From: an uncultured Chryseobacterium sp.
GTDB lineage: Bacteria > Bacteroidota > Bacteroidia > Flavobacteriales > Weeksellaceae
DNA: 64,000 nucleotides
Direction: 5' to 3'
Assembly (NCBI GenBank): GCA_913778275.1
Contig: CAJYWN010000009.1
Coordinates: 1 to 64,000, forward strand
Under the pieces are notes generated by a model. It made no database searches, had not been told where the DNA came from, and saw only the letters and a list, made by a program, of their open reading frames with translations. The translations under genes and the position numbers were made by a program. Shown one piece after another: positions 9,666-17,546 of the stretch; the first letter of the stretch is position 1, and each line of letters starts with the position of its first letter.

Positions 9666-11013
9666 AGAAAAGGCGTTCGTGGAAGTCCTCAATTTTGCTG
9701 ACTTCTTCTATTTTAATTCCGAATTTTCTTTTGGGTAATTTATTCAGGTTCGAGACAAAAATTTTCTCGTAGCCCAGCTTTTCAGCTTCAGTAATCCTCT
9801 GTTCTGCCTGGGCAATCGGACGGATTTCTCCACTCAGTCCAATTTCACCGGCAAAGCAATAATGTTCGGAAATGGCAATATCTTCATTAGAAGAAAGAAT
9901 GGAGGCTACAACGGCAAGATCTAAAGCAGGGTCATCCGTTTTTATTCCTCCCGTAATATTTAAGAAAACATCCTTTGCACCGAGCTGAAAGCCGGCTCTT
10001 TTTTCCAGAACGGCGAGAAGCATATTCAGTCTTTTGGCGTCAAAACCGGTAGAACTTCTCTGTGGGGTTCCGTAAACGGCTGTACTTACCAGCGCCTGAA
10101 TTTCCAGCAGCATCGGGCGGTTTCCTTCCAATGTTACTGCAACGGAGTTTCCGGAAAGCTCTTCAAATTTTTTGGTAATTAGGATCTCGGACGGATTTTT
10201 AATTTCCTTTAACCCTTGGGAAACCATTTCGTAAATCCCGATCTCGGAAGTGGATCCGAAGCGATTCTTATTAGCTCTCAATAATCTGAAAAGATGGTTC
10301 CTGTCGCCGTCAAAATTTAACACTACATCTACCATGTGTTCCAGAACTTTTGGTCCCGCAATTTGTCCGTCTTTCGTGATGTGACCTACCAAAAACACAG
10401 GAACATTGTTTTCTTTAGCATATTTAATAATTTCATTTGAGCATTCCCGAATCTGGGAAACAGTTCCCGGAGAGCTTTCAATTAACTGGGACTGCAATGT
10501 CTGAATAGAATCGATGATTACAAAATCCGGTTCCAGTTTTTTGGCCTCATGAAGAATTTTTTCCAGATTGGTTTCTGTGAAAAGGAAGCAATTAGGATTC
10601 TGAATGTCGGTAAGCCGGTCGGCTCTCATTTTGATCTGGGAGGCGCTTTCTTCCCCGGAAACGTAGAAGATTTTCTTCTTCATTTTTAAAGCCAGCTGGA
10701 GAAGCAGGGTAGATTTACCGATTCCCGGTTCACCACCGATCAGGGTTACAGAGCCTAAAACAATTCCTCCGCCGAGAACGCGGTTGAGCTCTTCGGAAGG
10801 CGTTTTAATTCTTGGTTCTTCACTCGTTTCAACTTCGATGATATTGATGACGTGCTGTTTCGATTTTGAAAAAGGAGGTGTTTTTGACGAGGTTTTTTCT
10901 ACCACTTCTTCCACCAGGGTATTCCATTGTCCGCAGTTTTTGCATTGTCCCATCCATTGTGAATATTGTGCACCGCAGTTCTGACAGAAGTATGCTGTTT
11001 TAAGTTTTGCCAT
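9664..11013 (-). CDS. radA: DNA repair protein RadA (Sms)
   Basis: RadA is a DnaB-like hexameric helicase that extends recombination branches. The 449-residue protein shows all family parts: a four-cysteine zinc finger (C10, C13, C24, C27), Walker A GGEPGIGKST (about 93-102), the RadA-specific KNRFG motif (about 250), and a C-terminal Lon-like domain. Length is normal. It is divergent from the gene at 11073. It is not in a visible operon. Confidence 0.96.
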   Translation of the reverse strand: MAKLKTAYFCQNCGAQYSQWMGQCKNCGQWNTLVEEVVEKTSSKTPPFSKSKQHVINIIEVETSEEPRIKTPSEELNRVLGGGIVLGSVTLIGGEPGIGKSTLLLQLALKMKKKIFYVSGEESASQIKMRADRLTDIQNPNCFLFTETNLEKILHEAKKLEPDFVIIDSIQTLQSQLIESSPGTVSQIRECSNEIIKYAKENNVPVFLVGHITKDGQIAGPKVLEHMVDVVLNFDGDRNHLFRLLRANKNRFGSTSEIGIYEMVSQGLKEIKNPSEILITKKFEELSGNSVAVTLEGNRPMLLEIQALVSTAVYGTPQRSSTGFDAKRLNMLLAVLEKRAGFQLGAKDVFLNITGGIKTDDPALDLAVVASILSSNEDIAISEHYCFAGEIGLSGEIRPIAQAEQRITEAEKLGYEKIFVSNLNKLPKRKFGIKIEEVSKIEDFHERLF

Positions 11014-11072
11014 ACTGCGAAGTTCAAAATTTTTTTTGAATTTTTCCTTCGAATTTTAGTTAATTTTCAGAC

Positions 11073-11480
11073 ATGAAAAATATTTTTATGAGTCTTGCGG
11101 TTTTTATTGTGATGTCACTTTTACATGCACAATTTACCGATTGGACAGTGAGGTGCCTCCATTTACCAGGAGGAGAGTATGGGATGTATTCTCTTTTTAT
11201 TCTTATTTTTTGTTCTGTTATCACAGCAATCGGTTTGGTAACGGTGATTATTTTCCGGAAACATTATGATTCCATTTTGCGGATTGCCATATTATTTGAA
11301 ATTATTTACTTATTGTTTTTATTAATCTCAGGAGATAATCCGTTTGCCTATTTTTCAAATTCAAATAATGAAAATCTCCTGAAAATTTTAATGTATTTAA
11401 TTGGATTAATCACTTTATCTGCGATGTATCTCATTCATCTCCTCTATTCAAAATTAAATTTAAATAAAACTAAAAACTAA
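11073..11480 (+). CDS. Small membrane protein of unknown function
   Basis: The 135-residue protein has about four hydrophobic segments (near residues 1-20, 41-63, 70-88 and 105-127) with short loops, and a lysine/asparagine-rich end. No motif was recognised. It lies between radA (divergent) and the yceI-like gene, which has its own promoter 33 bases downstream. Confidence 0.55.
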   Translation: MKNIFMSLAVFIVMSLLHAQFTDWTVRCLHLPGGEYGMYSLFILIFCSVITAIGLVTVIIFRKHYDSILRIAILFEIIYLLFLLISGDNPFAYFSNSNNENLLKILMYLIGLITLSAMYLIHLLYSKLNLNKTKN

Positions 11481-11520
11481 CATAGATCAATGATAGTTTA
11501 TCATAACGGGCCTACCTTTG
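11477..11520 (+). promoter_or_regulatory. Promoter of the yceI-like gene with a Crp/Fnr-like box
   Basis: TACCTTTG (11513-11520) is a strong -7 element 28 bases ahead of the ATG. CTAACATAGATCAA at 11477-11490 has the 5+4+5 layout of an Fnr box (TTGAT-N4-ATCAA) with a perfect right half and a poor left half. Its centre would be about 41 bases before transcription start. An almost identical box with the same 22-base gap lies before the SDR gene (42305-42348). Confidence 0.55.
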
Positions 11521-11547
11521 CATCATAATCTTAATAAAAATAAATCA

Positions 11548-12117
11548 ATGAAAAAGGTATTCTTAACTTTTGTATTCGCACTTTTAAGTGTTGTAGGTTT
11601 CGCACAGACCGGATGGCAGGTAGATCCGATGCATTCATCCGTTAATTTTAATATTAAGCATATGGGAATCAGCTTTGTGCAGGGAAGGTTTGATAAGTTT
11701 GACGGTAAGGCAGTTACTAAAGGCAATACCCTTGACAATGCGGAACTGAGCTTTAATGTCAATGTAGGTTCCATCAACACCGGTGTTGAAATGAGAGATA
11801 ATCACCTGAAAAGTGCAGATTTCTTTGATGCTGAAAAATTCCCTTCCATGAGCTTTGTAACAAGTTCCGTAGTTAAGGAAAAAAATAATTCTTATGTGGT
11901 TAAAGGAAAACTGACGATAAAAGATGTTACCAAAGAGATAAGTGTTCCTGTTACTTTCGGAGGGGTTACCAAAAACCAGCAGGGTAAAGAAGTGATGGGC
12001 TTTCAGGCAGCATTTAAAGTAAACCGTCTGGATTACAACATTAAATATGATCCTACCGGAGCAGGTGTGGCAAAAGATGTTGATGTGAACTTATATTTTG
12101 AATTGGTGAAGCAATAA
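11548..12117 (+). CDS. YceI family periplasmic lipid-binding-like protein
   Basis: The 189-residue protein begins with a signal peptide (KKVFLTFVFALLSVVGFAQ). The mature part follows the YceI lipocalin-like pattern: WQVDPMHSSVNFNIKHMG, VGSINTGVEMRDNHLKSADFFDAEKFPSMSF (split here by known turns) and a final strand DVNLYFELVKQ. YceI proteins bind long polyisoprenoids or amide-type lipids in the periplasm. The start at 11548 was chosen because it gives a normal signal peptide. Its promoter carries a Crp/Fnr-like box. Confidence 0.9.
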   Translation: MKKVFLTFVFALLSVVGFAQTGWQVDPMHSSVNFNIKHMGISFVQGRFDKFDGKAVTKGNTLDNAELSFNVNVGSINTGVEMRDNHLKSADFFDAEKFPSMSFVTSSVVKEKNNSYVVKGKLTIKDVTKEISVPVTFGGVTKNQQGKEVMGFQAAFKVNRLDYNIKYDPTGAGVAKDVDVNLYFELVKQ

Positions 12118-12141
12118 TTTTCATACATAAATTTGATTTAG

Positions 12142-12175
12142 AAAAGGTTTTCAGTTTCTGGAAACCTTTTTTATT
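12142..12175 (+). terminator. Terminator after the yceI-like gene
   Basis: AAAAGGTTTTCAG and CTGGAAACCTTTT form a long hairpin with a TTT loop and a following T-tract, 25 bases past the stop. Confidence 0.85.
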
Positions 12176-12192
12176 TATTTCCTGTGAGCAGT

Positions 12193-12597
12193 TCAAGATA
12201 GGTGCTCTAATTTGAGGTATTCTTTTTTCCAGTCCTGAGCGGTTTTCTCCATTTTTTCAAACTTAGCACCTGAAACTTCAATTTCTTCGAGATGGTCTAC
12301 CGTATTCCTGTCTTCAAGGTGGTCAAAATATTCAGCATACCAAACATTCAGAAGCTGATTTGAAATTTCAATGTATAGTTGTTCTCCAATAAGGCTTTTA
12401 AAAATCATATGATAATTTAAGACATTTTCTTTAAAATAAATAGAAATGCATTCGTAATAATCATGATGACGCTCTGTAAAATAAATATTAAACCGATTGT
12501 TTTTCCAAATTGGTAAATTGTCGAATTTTAGTAATAATCCATTTTCAGGTACCGGTTCGACATATTTCAGATAAATTAATTGATTGATAATTTCCAT
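12193..12597 (-). CDS. Hypothetical protein
   Basis: The 134-residue protein starts MEIINQLIYLKYVEPVPENG and is rich in aromatic residues and acids. It has no signal peptide or membrane segment. No family was recognised. A GTG 18 bases upstream (12615) is an alternative start. It is convergent with the yceI-like gene and divergent from pyrG. It is probably a small cytosolic protein. Confidence 0.55.
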   Translation of the reverse strand: MEIINQLIYLKYVEPVPENGLLLKFDNLPIWKNNRFNIYFTERHHDYYECISIYFKENVLNYHMIFKSLIGEQLYIEISNQLLNVWYAEYFDHLEDRNTVDHLEEIEVSGAKFEKMEKTAQDWKKEYLKLEHLS

Positions 12598-12645
12598 TGT
12601 GAATTTTGTCTTCACTAAAATACATAATCAAATTTTATTACAGAA

Positions 12646-12676
12646 TTGCTTTGTATCTCTTTTTCCCCTAACTTTG
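12646..12676 (+). promoter_or_regulatory. pyrG promoter
   Basis: TTG at 12646-12648 and TAACTTTG at 12669-12676 are 20 bases apart, which is the usual Bacteroidota -33/-7 spacing. It lies 16 bases before the ATG and confirms 12692 as the start. Confidence 0.7.
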
Positions 12677-12691
12677 CACAAACCTAATCTA

Positions 12692-14299
12692 ATGAGTAAA
12701 AAGAATACAAAGTACATCTTTGTGACAGGAGGTGTAACTTCATCTTTGGGAAAGGGAATCGTTTCAGCTTCTCTTGGACTTCTGCTAAAATCACGTGGCT
12801 TCAACGTAACCATTCAAAAGCTTGATCCTTATATCAACATCGACCCGGGAACTTTGAATCCTTATGAGCACGGAGAATGCTATGTAACCGAAGATGGTGC
12901 GGAGACGGATCTGGATTTAGGTCACTACGAGCGTTATTTGGATGCTCCAACTTCCCAAAACAACAACGTTACCACCGGAAAAATTTATCAGACCGTTATT
13001 GAAAAAGAAAGAAAAGGAGATTTTCTTGGGAAAACAGTTCAGGTAATTCCTCATATCACCAACGAAATTAAACGAAGAATTAAAATTCTATCCAAGCAGA
13101 ACTACGATATCATAATTACCGAAATCGGGGGAACGGTAGGGGATATTGAATCGTTACCTTATATCGAAACGGTTCGCCAGCTGAAATGGGAATTGGGTGA
13201 AAAAAACTCAATGGTGATCCATCTTACCTTATTGCCTTATCTTGCTTCGAGTGGAGAATTAAAAACAAAACCTTCCCAGCATTCTGTGCGTCAATTGATG
13301 GAAAGCGGAATCATGGCGGATGTTTTGGTTTGCAGAACGGAACATAAAATTCCAAAAGACCAGAGAGCAAAACTGGCTCAGTTCTGTAATGTTCCTTTGG
13401 ATAACGTGATCGAATGTAAGGATTTAGAGACGATCTATGAAGTTCCTATGTATCTTCAGAAACAAAATTTTGACGATGTGGTTCTTAAAGAACTGGATCT
13501 TAAAAGTGATAAGGAAGCGGATCTAAAAGACTGGAAATCGTTCTTAAAGAAATTCCAGAATCCTAAGAAATCAGTGGAAATTGCATTGGTTGGAAAATAT
13601 GTTTCTCTTCAGGATTCGTATATTTCTATTGCAGAAGCCTTCAAACATGCAGGGGCCGATCTGGAAACGGAGGTAAAAATAAGATGGGTATACAGTGGAG
13701 ATTTAACCCAGGAAAATATTAAAGAAACTCTATCCGGTGTTTCCGGAATCCTTATTGCTCCGGGCTTCGGCGACAGGGGAATTGAAGGAAAAGTTCTTAC
13801 TGCTCAATATGCAAGAGAAAATAGAGTTCCGATGTTGGGAATCTGTCTGGGAATGCAGATCATGACGGTTGAATTTGCCAGAAATGTATTAGGATATACA
13901 AAAGCCAACTCCATGGAATTCGATACTTCTACGGAACATCCTGTCATCTCTTTAATGGAAGAGCAGAAAAATGTAGTAGACAAAGGCGGTACGATGCGTT
14001 TGGGAGCCTGGAAATGTGCTTTGAAAAACGGTTCCAAACTAAATGATATTTACGGCACTAAAAATATTACGGAAAGACACCGTCACCGATATGAGTTCAA
14101 CAGTGATTACATCGGTGAATTTGAGAAGAACGGTTTCCTGGCAACAGGTATCAATCCGGAAACGGGACTGGTTGAAGCTCTTGAAATGCCGGAGCATCCT
14201 TTTTATGTTGGAGTGCAGTACCATCCTGAATACAAGAGTACGGTAGCAACACCGCATCCTTTGTTCCGAGCTTTCATTAAAGCTTGTACATCGAAATAA
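12692..14299 (+). CDS. pyrG: CTP synthase (glutamine hydrolysing)
   Basis: CTP synthase makes CTP from UTP, ATP and glutamine. The 535-residue protein has the synthetase domain (KYIFVTGGVTSSLGKG at the start, ending the P-loop) and a C-terminal glutaminase domain with GICLGMQ holding the nucleophilic cysteine and HPEYKS holding the histidine-glutamate pair. The frame is open 108 bases further upstream, but the promoter lies inside that extension, so the start is MSKKNTKY at 12692. Confidence 0.97.
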   Translation: MSKKNTKYIFVTGGVTSSLGKGIVSASLGLLLKSRGFNVTIQKLDPYINIDPGTLNPYEHGECYVTEDGAETDLDLGHYERYLDAPTSQNNNVTTGKIYQTVIEKERKGDFLGKTVQVIPHITNEIKRRIKILSKQNYDIIITEIGGTVGDIESLPYIETVRQLKWELGEKNSMVIHLTLLPYLASSGELKTKPSQHSVRQLMESGIMADVLVCRTEHKIPKDQRAKLAQFCNVPLDNVIECKDLETIYEVPMYLQKQNFDDVVLKELDLKSDKEADLKDWKSFLKKFQNPKKSVEIALVGKYVSLQDSYISIAEAFKHAGADLETEVKIRWVYSGDLTQENIKETLSGVSGILIAPGFGDRGIEGKVLTAQYARENRVPMLGICLGMQIMTVEFARNVLGYTKANSMEFDTSTEHPVISLMEEQKNVVDKGGTMRLGAWKCALKNGSKLNDIYGTKNITERHRHRYEFNSDYIGEFEKNGFLATGINPETGLVEALEMPEHPFYVGVQYHPEYKSTVATPHPLFRAFIKACTSK

Positions 14300-14311
14300 C
14301 TAAGGTATAAG

Positions 14312-14346
14312 AAACCTTCAAGGTTTTGAAAAAACTTGAAGGTTTG
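14312..14346 (+). terminator. Hairpin after pyrG
   Basis: AAACCTTCAAG (14312-14322) pairs with CTTGAAGGTTT (14335-14345). It lies 12 bases past the pyrG stop. The T-tract is weak, so termination is likely but not certain. Confidence 0.6.
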
Positions 14347-14383
14347 AAAATTATATAAAGTAATTTATTACTGAAAACGTCTC

Positions 14384-14427
14384 TATAATAAACTCAGACT
14401 GATTATTCTCAGCCTGAGTTTATTATA
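14384..14427. repeat. Perfect 14-bp inverted repeat between pyrG and yidC
   Basis: TATAATAAACTCAG at 14384-14397 and CTGAGTTTATTATA at 14414-14427 are exact complements around a 16-base loop. It is separate from the pyrG terminator and upstream of the yidC promoter. No T-tract follows. Its role is unknown. Confidence 0.7.
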
Positions 14428-14467
14428 TAGTAACACAGTATTGTATAGAGGTTTGATAAAAAAACAG

Positions 14468-14475
14468 TATTTTTG
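14468..14475 (+). promoter_or_regulatory. Possible yidC -7 element
   Basis: TATTTTTG fits TAnnTTTG and lies 72 bases before the yidC ATG. No good -33 partner was seen at the usual distance, so the call is weak. Confidence 0.4.
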
Positions 14476-14547
14476 TCGACTCGAAAATGTATCTCATTTT
14501 GATGTACATTTAAAATTTAAACAGGTAAAAAATTTAATTAAAATAAA

Positions 14548-16347
14548 ATGCAACAGAACAACGGACTCGATAAAAGTCAGATTATCAGTTTTGCGGTTTT
14601 ATGTTTGGTGCTTTTCGGATTTATGTTTTATTTCCAGAACAAACAATCTAAAGAGGAACAGGTAAAGGCTGAACAACAAAAAACGGAGCAGGTAAAAAAT
14701 GCCGTAAAACCATCTCAGGCAAATAATATCAATCCTAATGTAACTCCTAATGCCATCCAGACAGCCAATCTCTCCAATAAAGAGCTGAAGGTAGAATTCA
14801 ACAGTCTTGGAGGGCAGGTTTCAAAAGTGGAGCTTGCGGAGTACAAAGCATATGATCATAAAACAGATAAGGCAGATCTTCCGCTGTACCTGATTACAAA
14901 AAATAACTCGAATTACGGTTTTCAGTTTAAGGATAAAACAGGAAAAGTGATTAATACAAAAGATCTTGTTTTTTCTCCTGCTGTAAACGGAAATGCTGTA
15001 ACGATGACGGCCAACTATAATGGTGCTGTCATTCAGTTTATCTATACTTTACTTCCGAAATATACTCTTGATTTTAAAGTAAGAACCCAAGGTCTTGCTA
15101 AAATAACTTCCGATAACAAAGCAGATTTTATCTGGGATTATAATGTAAGAAATCTTGAAAAGGGTAGAGCTCAGGAGCAGTCTCACTCGGAATTCTCCTA
15201 TGCTTTTAATAATTTTAAAGATTATGATTACGATGGAAGAACAACCATGGAAGAGGAAAAGGAAACCCTTAACTGGATTGGGGTAAAACAGCAGTTTTTC
15301 GCTTCAGTAATTGAATCTAAAACAGGATTTACCCAGAGCAAAGGAAATCAGGAGACAATTGAAGAAGGAGAATATCTGAAAAAGCTAAATTATGAAGGTT
15401 TTGTTCAGATGACGGGAAGTGAACTGAATCAGGATTTCACCTGGTATTTTATGCCGCTGGATTTACCATTGTTAAAATCCTATGACAAAAATTTTGATGA
15501 AATTCTTCCTTTGGGATGGTCATTCATTGGCTGGATGAACAGAGGTTTCTTCATTCCGATGTACAATATTATTGCAGACTGGGGAATCACAGCGGGATGG
15601 GTAATCTTCCTGATGACGATTATCGTTAAATTGATCTTGTCGCCAATTATGTACAAGCAGCACAAGCTGAGTGCTATGATGAGAGTAATTCGCCCTGAAA
15701 TCGATGAGGTGAATGCGAAACTGAAGGATGCCGACCCGATGAAAAAACAGCAGGCTACAATGGAAGTTTACCGTAAAGCCGGAGTTAACCAGATGGCGGG
15801 ATGTTTACCGGCGTTGGTTCAGATTCCTATTTTCTACGCATTATTCCGTTTCTTCCCGAATTTTATAGATTTGAGAGGACAGGGATTCTGGTTTGCAAAA
15901 GATTTAACGGCTTATGATGATTTGATTAAATTGCCATTTAAAGTTCCCTTTCTGGGAGATCATTTAAGTATTTTTGCGATTGCTTGTACCATTGTAATTT
16001 TGATCTATACGATCATGACTTCAGGGAATATGCAGCAGCCACAGCAGGAAGGTATGCCAAATATGAAAGTATTAATGTATATTTTCCCTATTACATTCTT
16101 ATTCTTCCTGAATACTTCCGCATCCGGTCTTTCCTGGTATTATTTCGTGTCGAATGCTATTAATATTCTTATTATCCTCGTAATTAAATATGTCATTCTG
16201 GATGAGAAGAAAATTCATGCACAGATTCAGGCGAATAAAGAAAAGCCGAAAGCTGAAGGGAAATTCCAGAAACGTATGAGAGAAATGATGGAAAAGGCTC
16301 AGGAACAGCAAAAGTATCAGGAGCAGCAGAAAAACAAAAAGAAATAA
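14548..16347 (+). CDS. yidC: Membrane protein insertase YidC
   Basis: YidC inserts proteins into the inner membrane alone or with SecYEG. The 599-residue protein has an N-terminal anchor (about residues 11-27), a large periplasmic domain (about 70-340) and the conserved C-terminal membrane core (GWVIFLMTIIVKLILSP, QIPIFYALFRFF, and FPITFLFFLNTSASGLSWYY split over two segments). It ends in a lysine/glutamine-rich tail that can contact ribosomes. Length is normal for Bacteroidota. It is monocistronic, with a terminator 15 bases past the stop. Confidence 0.97.
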   Translation: MQQNNGLDKSQIISFAVLCLVLFGFMFYFQNKQSKEEQVKAEQQKTEQVKNAVKPSQANNINPNVTPNAIQTANLSNKELKVEFNSLGGQVSKVELAEYKAYDHKTDKADLPLYLITKNNSNYGFQFKDKTGKVINTKDLVFSPAVNGNAVTMTANYNGAVIQFIYTLLPKYTLDFKVRTQGLAKITSDNKADFIWDYNVRNLEKGRAQEQSHSEFSYAFNNFKDYDYDGRTTMEEEKETLNWIGVKQQFFASVIESKTGFTQSKGNQETIEEGEYLKKLNYEGFVQMTGSELNQDFTWYFMPLDLPLLKSYDKNFDEILPLGWSFIGWMNRGFFIPMYNIIADWGITAGWVIFLMTIIVKLILSPIMYKQHKLSAMMRVIRPEIDEVNAKLKDADPMKKQQATMEVYRKAGVNQMAGCLPALVQIPIFYALFRFFPNFIDLRGQGFWFAKDLTAYDDLIKLPFKVPFLGDHLSIFAIACTIVILIYTIMTSGNMQQPQQEGMPNMKVLMYIFPITFLFFLNTSASGLSWYYFVSNAINILIILVIKYVILDEKKIHAQIQANKEKPKAEGKFQKRMREMMEKAQEQQKYQEQQKNKKK

Positions 16348-16362
16348 TTTCAGTATACAGAA

Positions 16363-16390
16363 AGAGAAGCAACTGCTTCTCTTTTTTATT
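16363..16390 (+). terminator. yidC terminator
   Basis: AGAGAAGC and GCTTCTCT form a hairpin with an AACT loop followed by TTTTT. It may also stop rnhB transcription from the other side. Confidence 0.85.
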
Positions 16391-16404
16391 TAGGTTAAGC
16401 GATT

Positions 16405-17004
16405 TTAACATTCATCCTGAATGCTGTAATCTAAACGGAATGATCTTCTATGGTATTTTGTAGGCCCGAACTCTATTAAAGCCTGCTGATGTTTTTTTGT
16501 GGCATAACCGAAATTGGTATTCCACCCATATTCCGGATGCTCATCGTGAAGTTCAATCATTAATTTATCTCTGTAATTTTTTGCAAGAATAGATGCGGCG
16601 GCAATTGATAACATTTTAGAATCGCCTTTAACAATACATTGATGGGGAATATAATTGTAAGGGTGAAAGCGGTTTCCATCTACGAGAATAAGTTCAGGAC
16701 GTACGGTGAGTTTATCCAAAGCCCGATGCATCGCATGAATGCTTGCATTAAGGATGTTGTGCTCATCAATAAATCCTGCAGGAAGTTCTGCAATGGCATA
16801 ATCTTTTACATTGTCTTTGATATACTGATCAAGATCCATTCTGGTCTTAAAATTCAGTTTTTTGGAGTCATTAACTGCCTTTTGGCTAAAATTTTCATCC
16901 AAAATAACCGCTGCTGCTACTACAGGACCACTTAAACAGCCTCTGCCGACCTCATCGCATCCTGCTTCTACATAAAAAGCCGACCATTTTTTGAGTAGAT
17001 CCAT
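16405..17004 (-). CDS. rnhB: Ribonuclease HII
   Basis: RNase HII cuts RNA in RNA-DNA hybrids and removes single ribonucleotides from DNA. The 199-residue protein has the start motif CDEVGRGCLSGPVVAAAVIL with the first catalytic acids, the second acid region in ELILVDGNRF, and SILAKNYRD. Length is normal. It is convergent with yidC. Confidence 0.95.
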   Translation of the reverse strand: MDLLKKWSAFYVEAGCDEVGRGCLSGPVVAAAVILDENFSQKAVNDSKKLNFKTRMDLDQYIKDNVKDYAIAELPAGFIDEHNILNASIHAMHRALDKLTVRPELILVDGNRFHPYNYIPHQCIVKGDSKMLSIAAASILAKNYRDKLMIELHDEHPEYGWNTNFGYATKKHQQALIEFGPTKYHRRSFRLDYSIQDEC

Positions 17005-17546
17005 AATTAGTTGTTAGAAAATTTAAACTCTGTAAAATTAAAAATTTTTTGAGATAAGTTCATACAGATTAATATAGTTTAAACAAAACAGAACTGTAGG
17101 GTGAATGAGCGGAGCCGCATGACAACCCTAATTTTAAGGGAGAAAACATTGTTTTTTTCAAATCTTTTGTGCGAAGATTTTTAGCTCATTAAATGTTAAA
17201 ATTTTAAAAAATAAAAAATAAATTATATGCATTGCATTGTATTAACTTTTATTTTCATTCATAAATGTGCTGGTAATTTTGCTATAAAGCGCTGTTTATC
17301 ACCTTATATTGATATTTTTTTTACAGTAGATTGATATAGATAATAACAATTGCAATAAATTGTTTTTTAAATAATTTTAATATGACGTGATTAAATAATT
17401 TTTGTTAAAAATATCAATATTAACTAAAATTTATGACTAATTATGTGTTTATGGTATTTTTTATTGAAAAAGTGTTAATTTTTATTGATTTTCTTTTGCT
17501 GTTTTAAGAAAGTTTTTAAACTTTGTTTAGCAAAATTTAATTAGAT
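17005..17546. other. AT-rich 540-base gap before the SusC gene
   Basis: No gene is visible. At 17096-17132 a small palindromic element (GGAGCCGC with flanking TAGGGT and ACCCTA arms) resembles the GGAGCCAC repeats at 42739-42879. The remainder is strongly AT-rich. The SusC promoter is at the right end. Confidence 0.4.
17494..17525 (+). promoter_or_regulatory. Promoter of the SusC/SusD pair
   Basis: TTTTG (17494-17498) and AAACTTTG (17518-17525) are 19 bases apart and fit the -33/-7 layout, with the ATG 22 bases downstream. The -7 deviates from TAnnTTTG at the first position (TAAACTTTG with one extra base). Confidence 0.5.

Noticed and set aside
12584..12691. Upstream extension of pyrG
   Set aside because: The promoter lies within it, and the known start MSKK follows.
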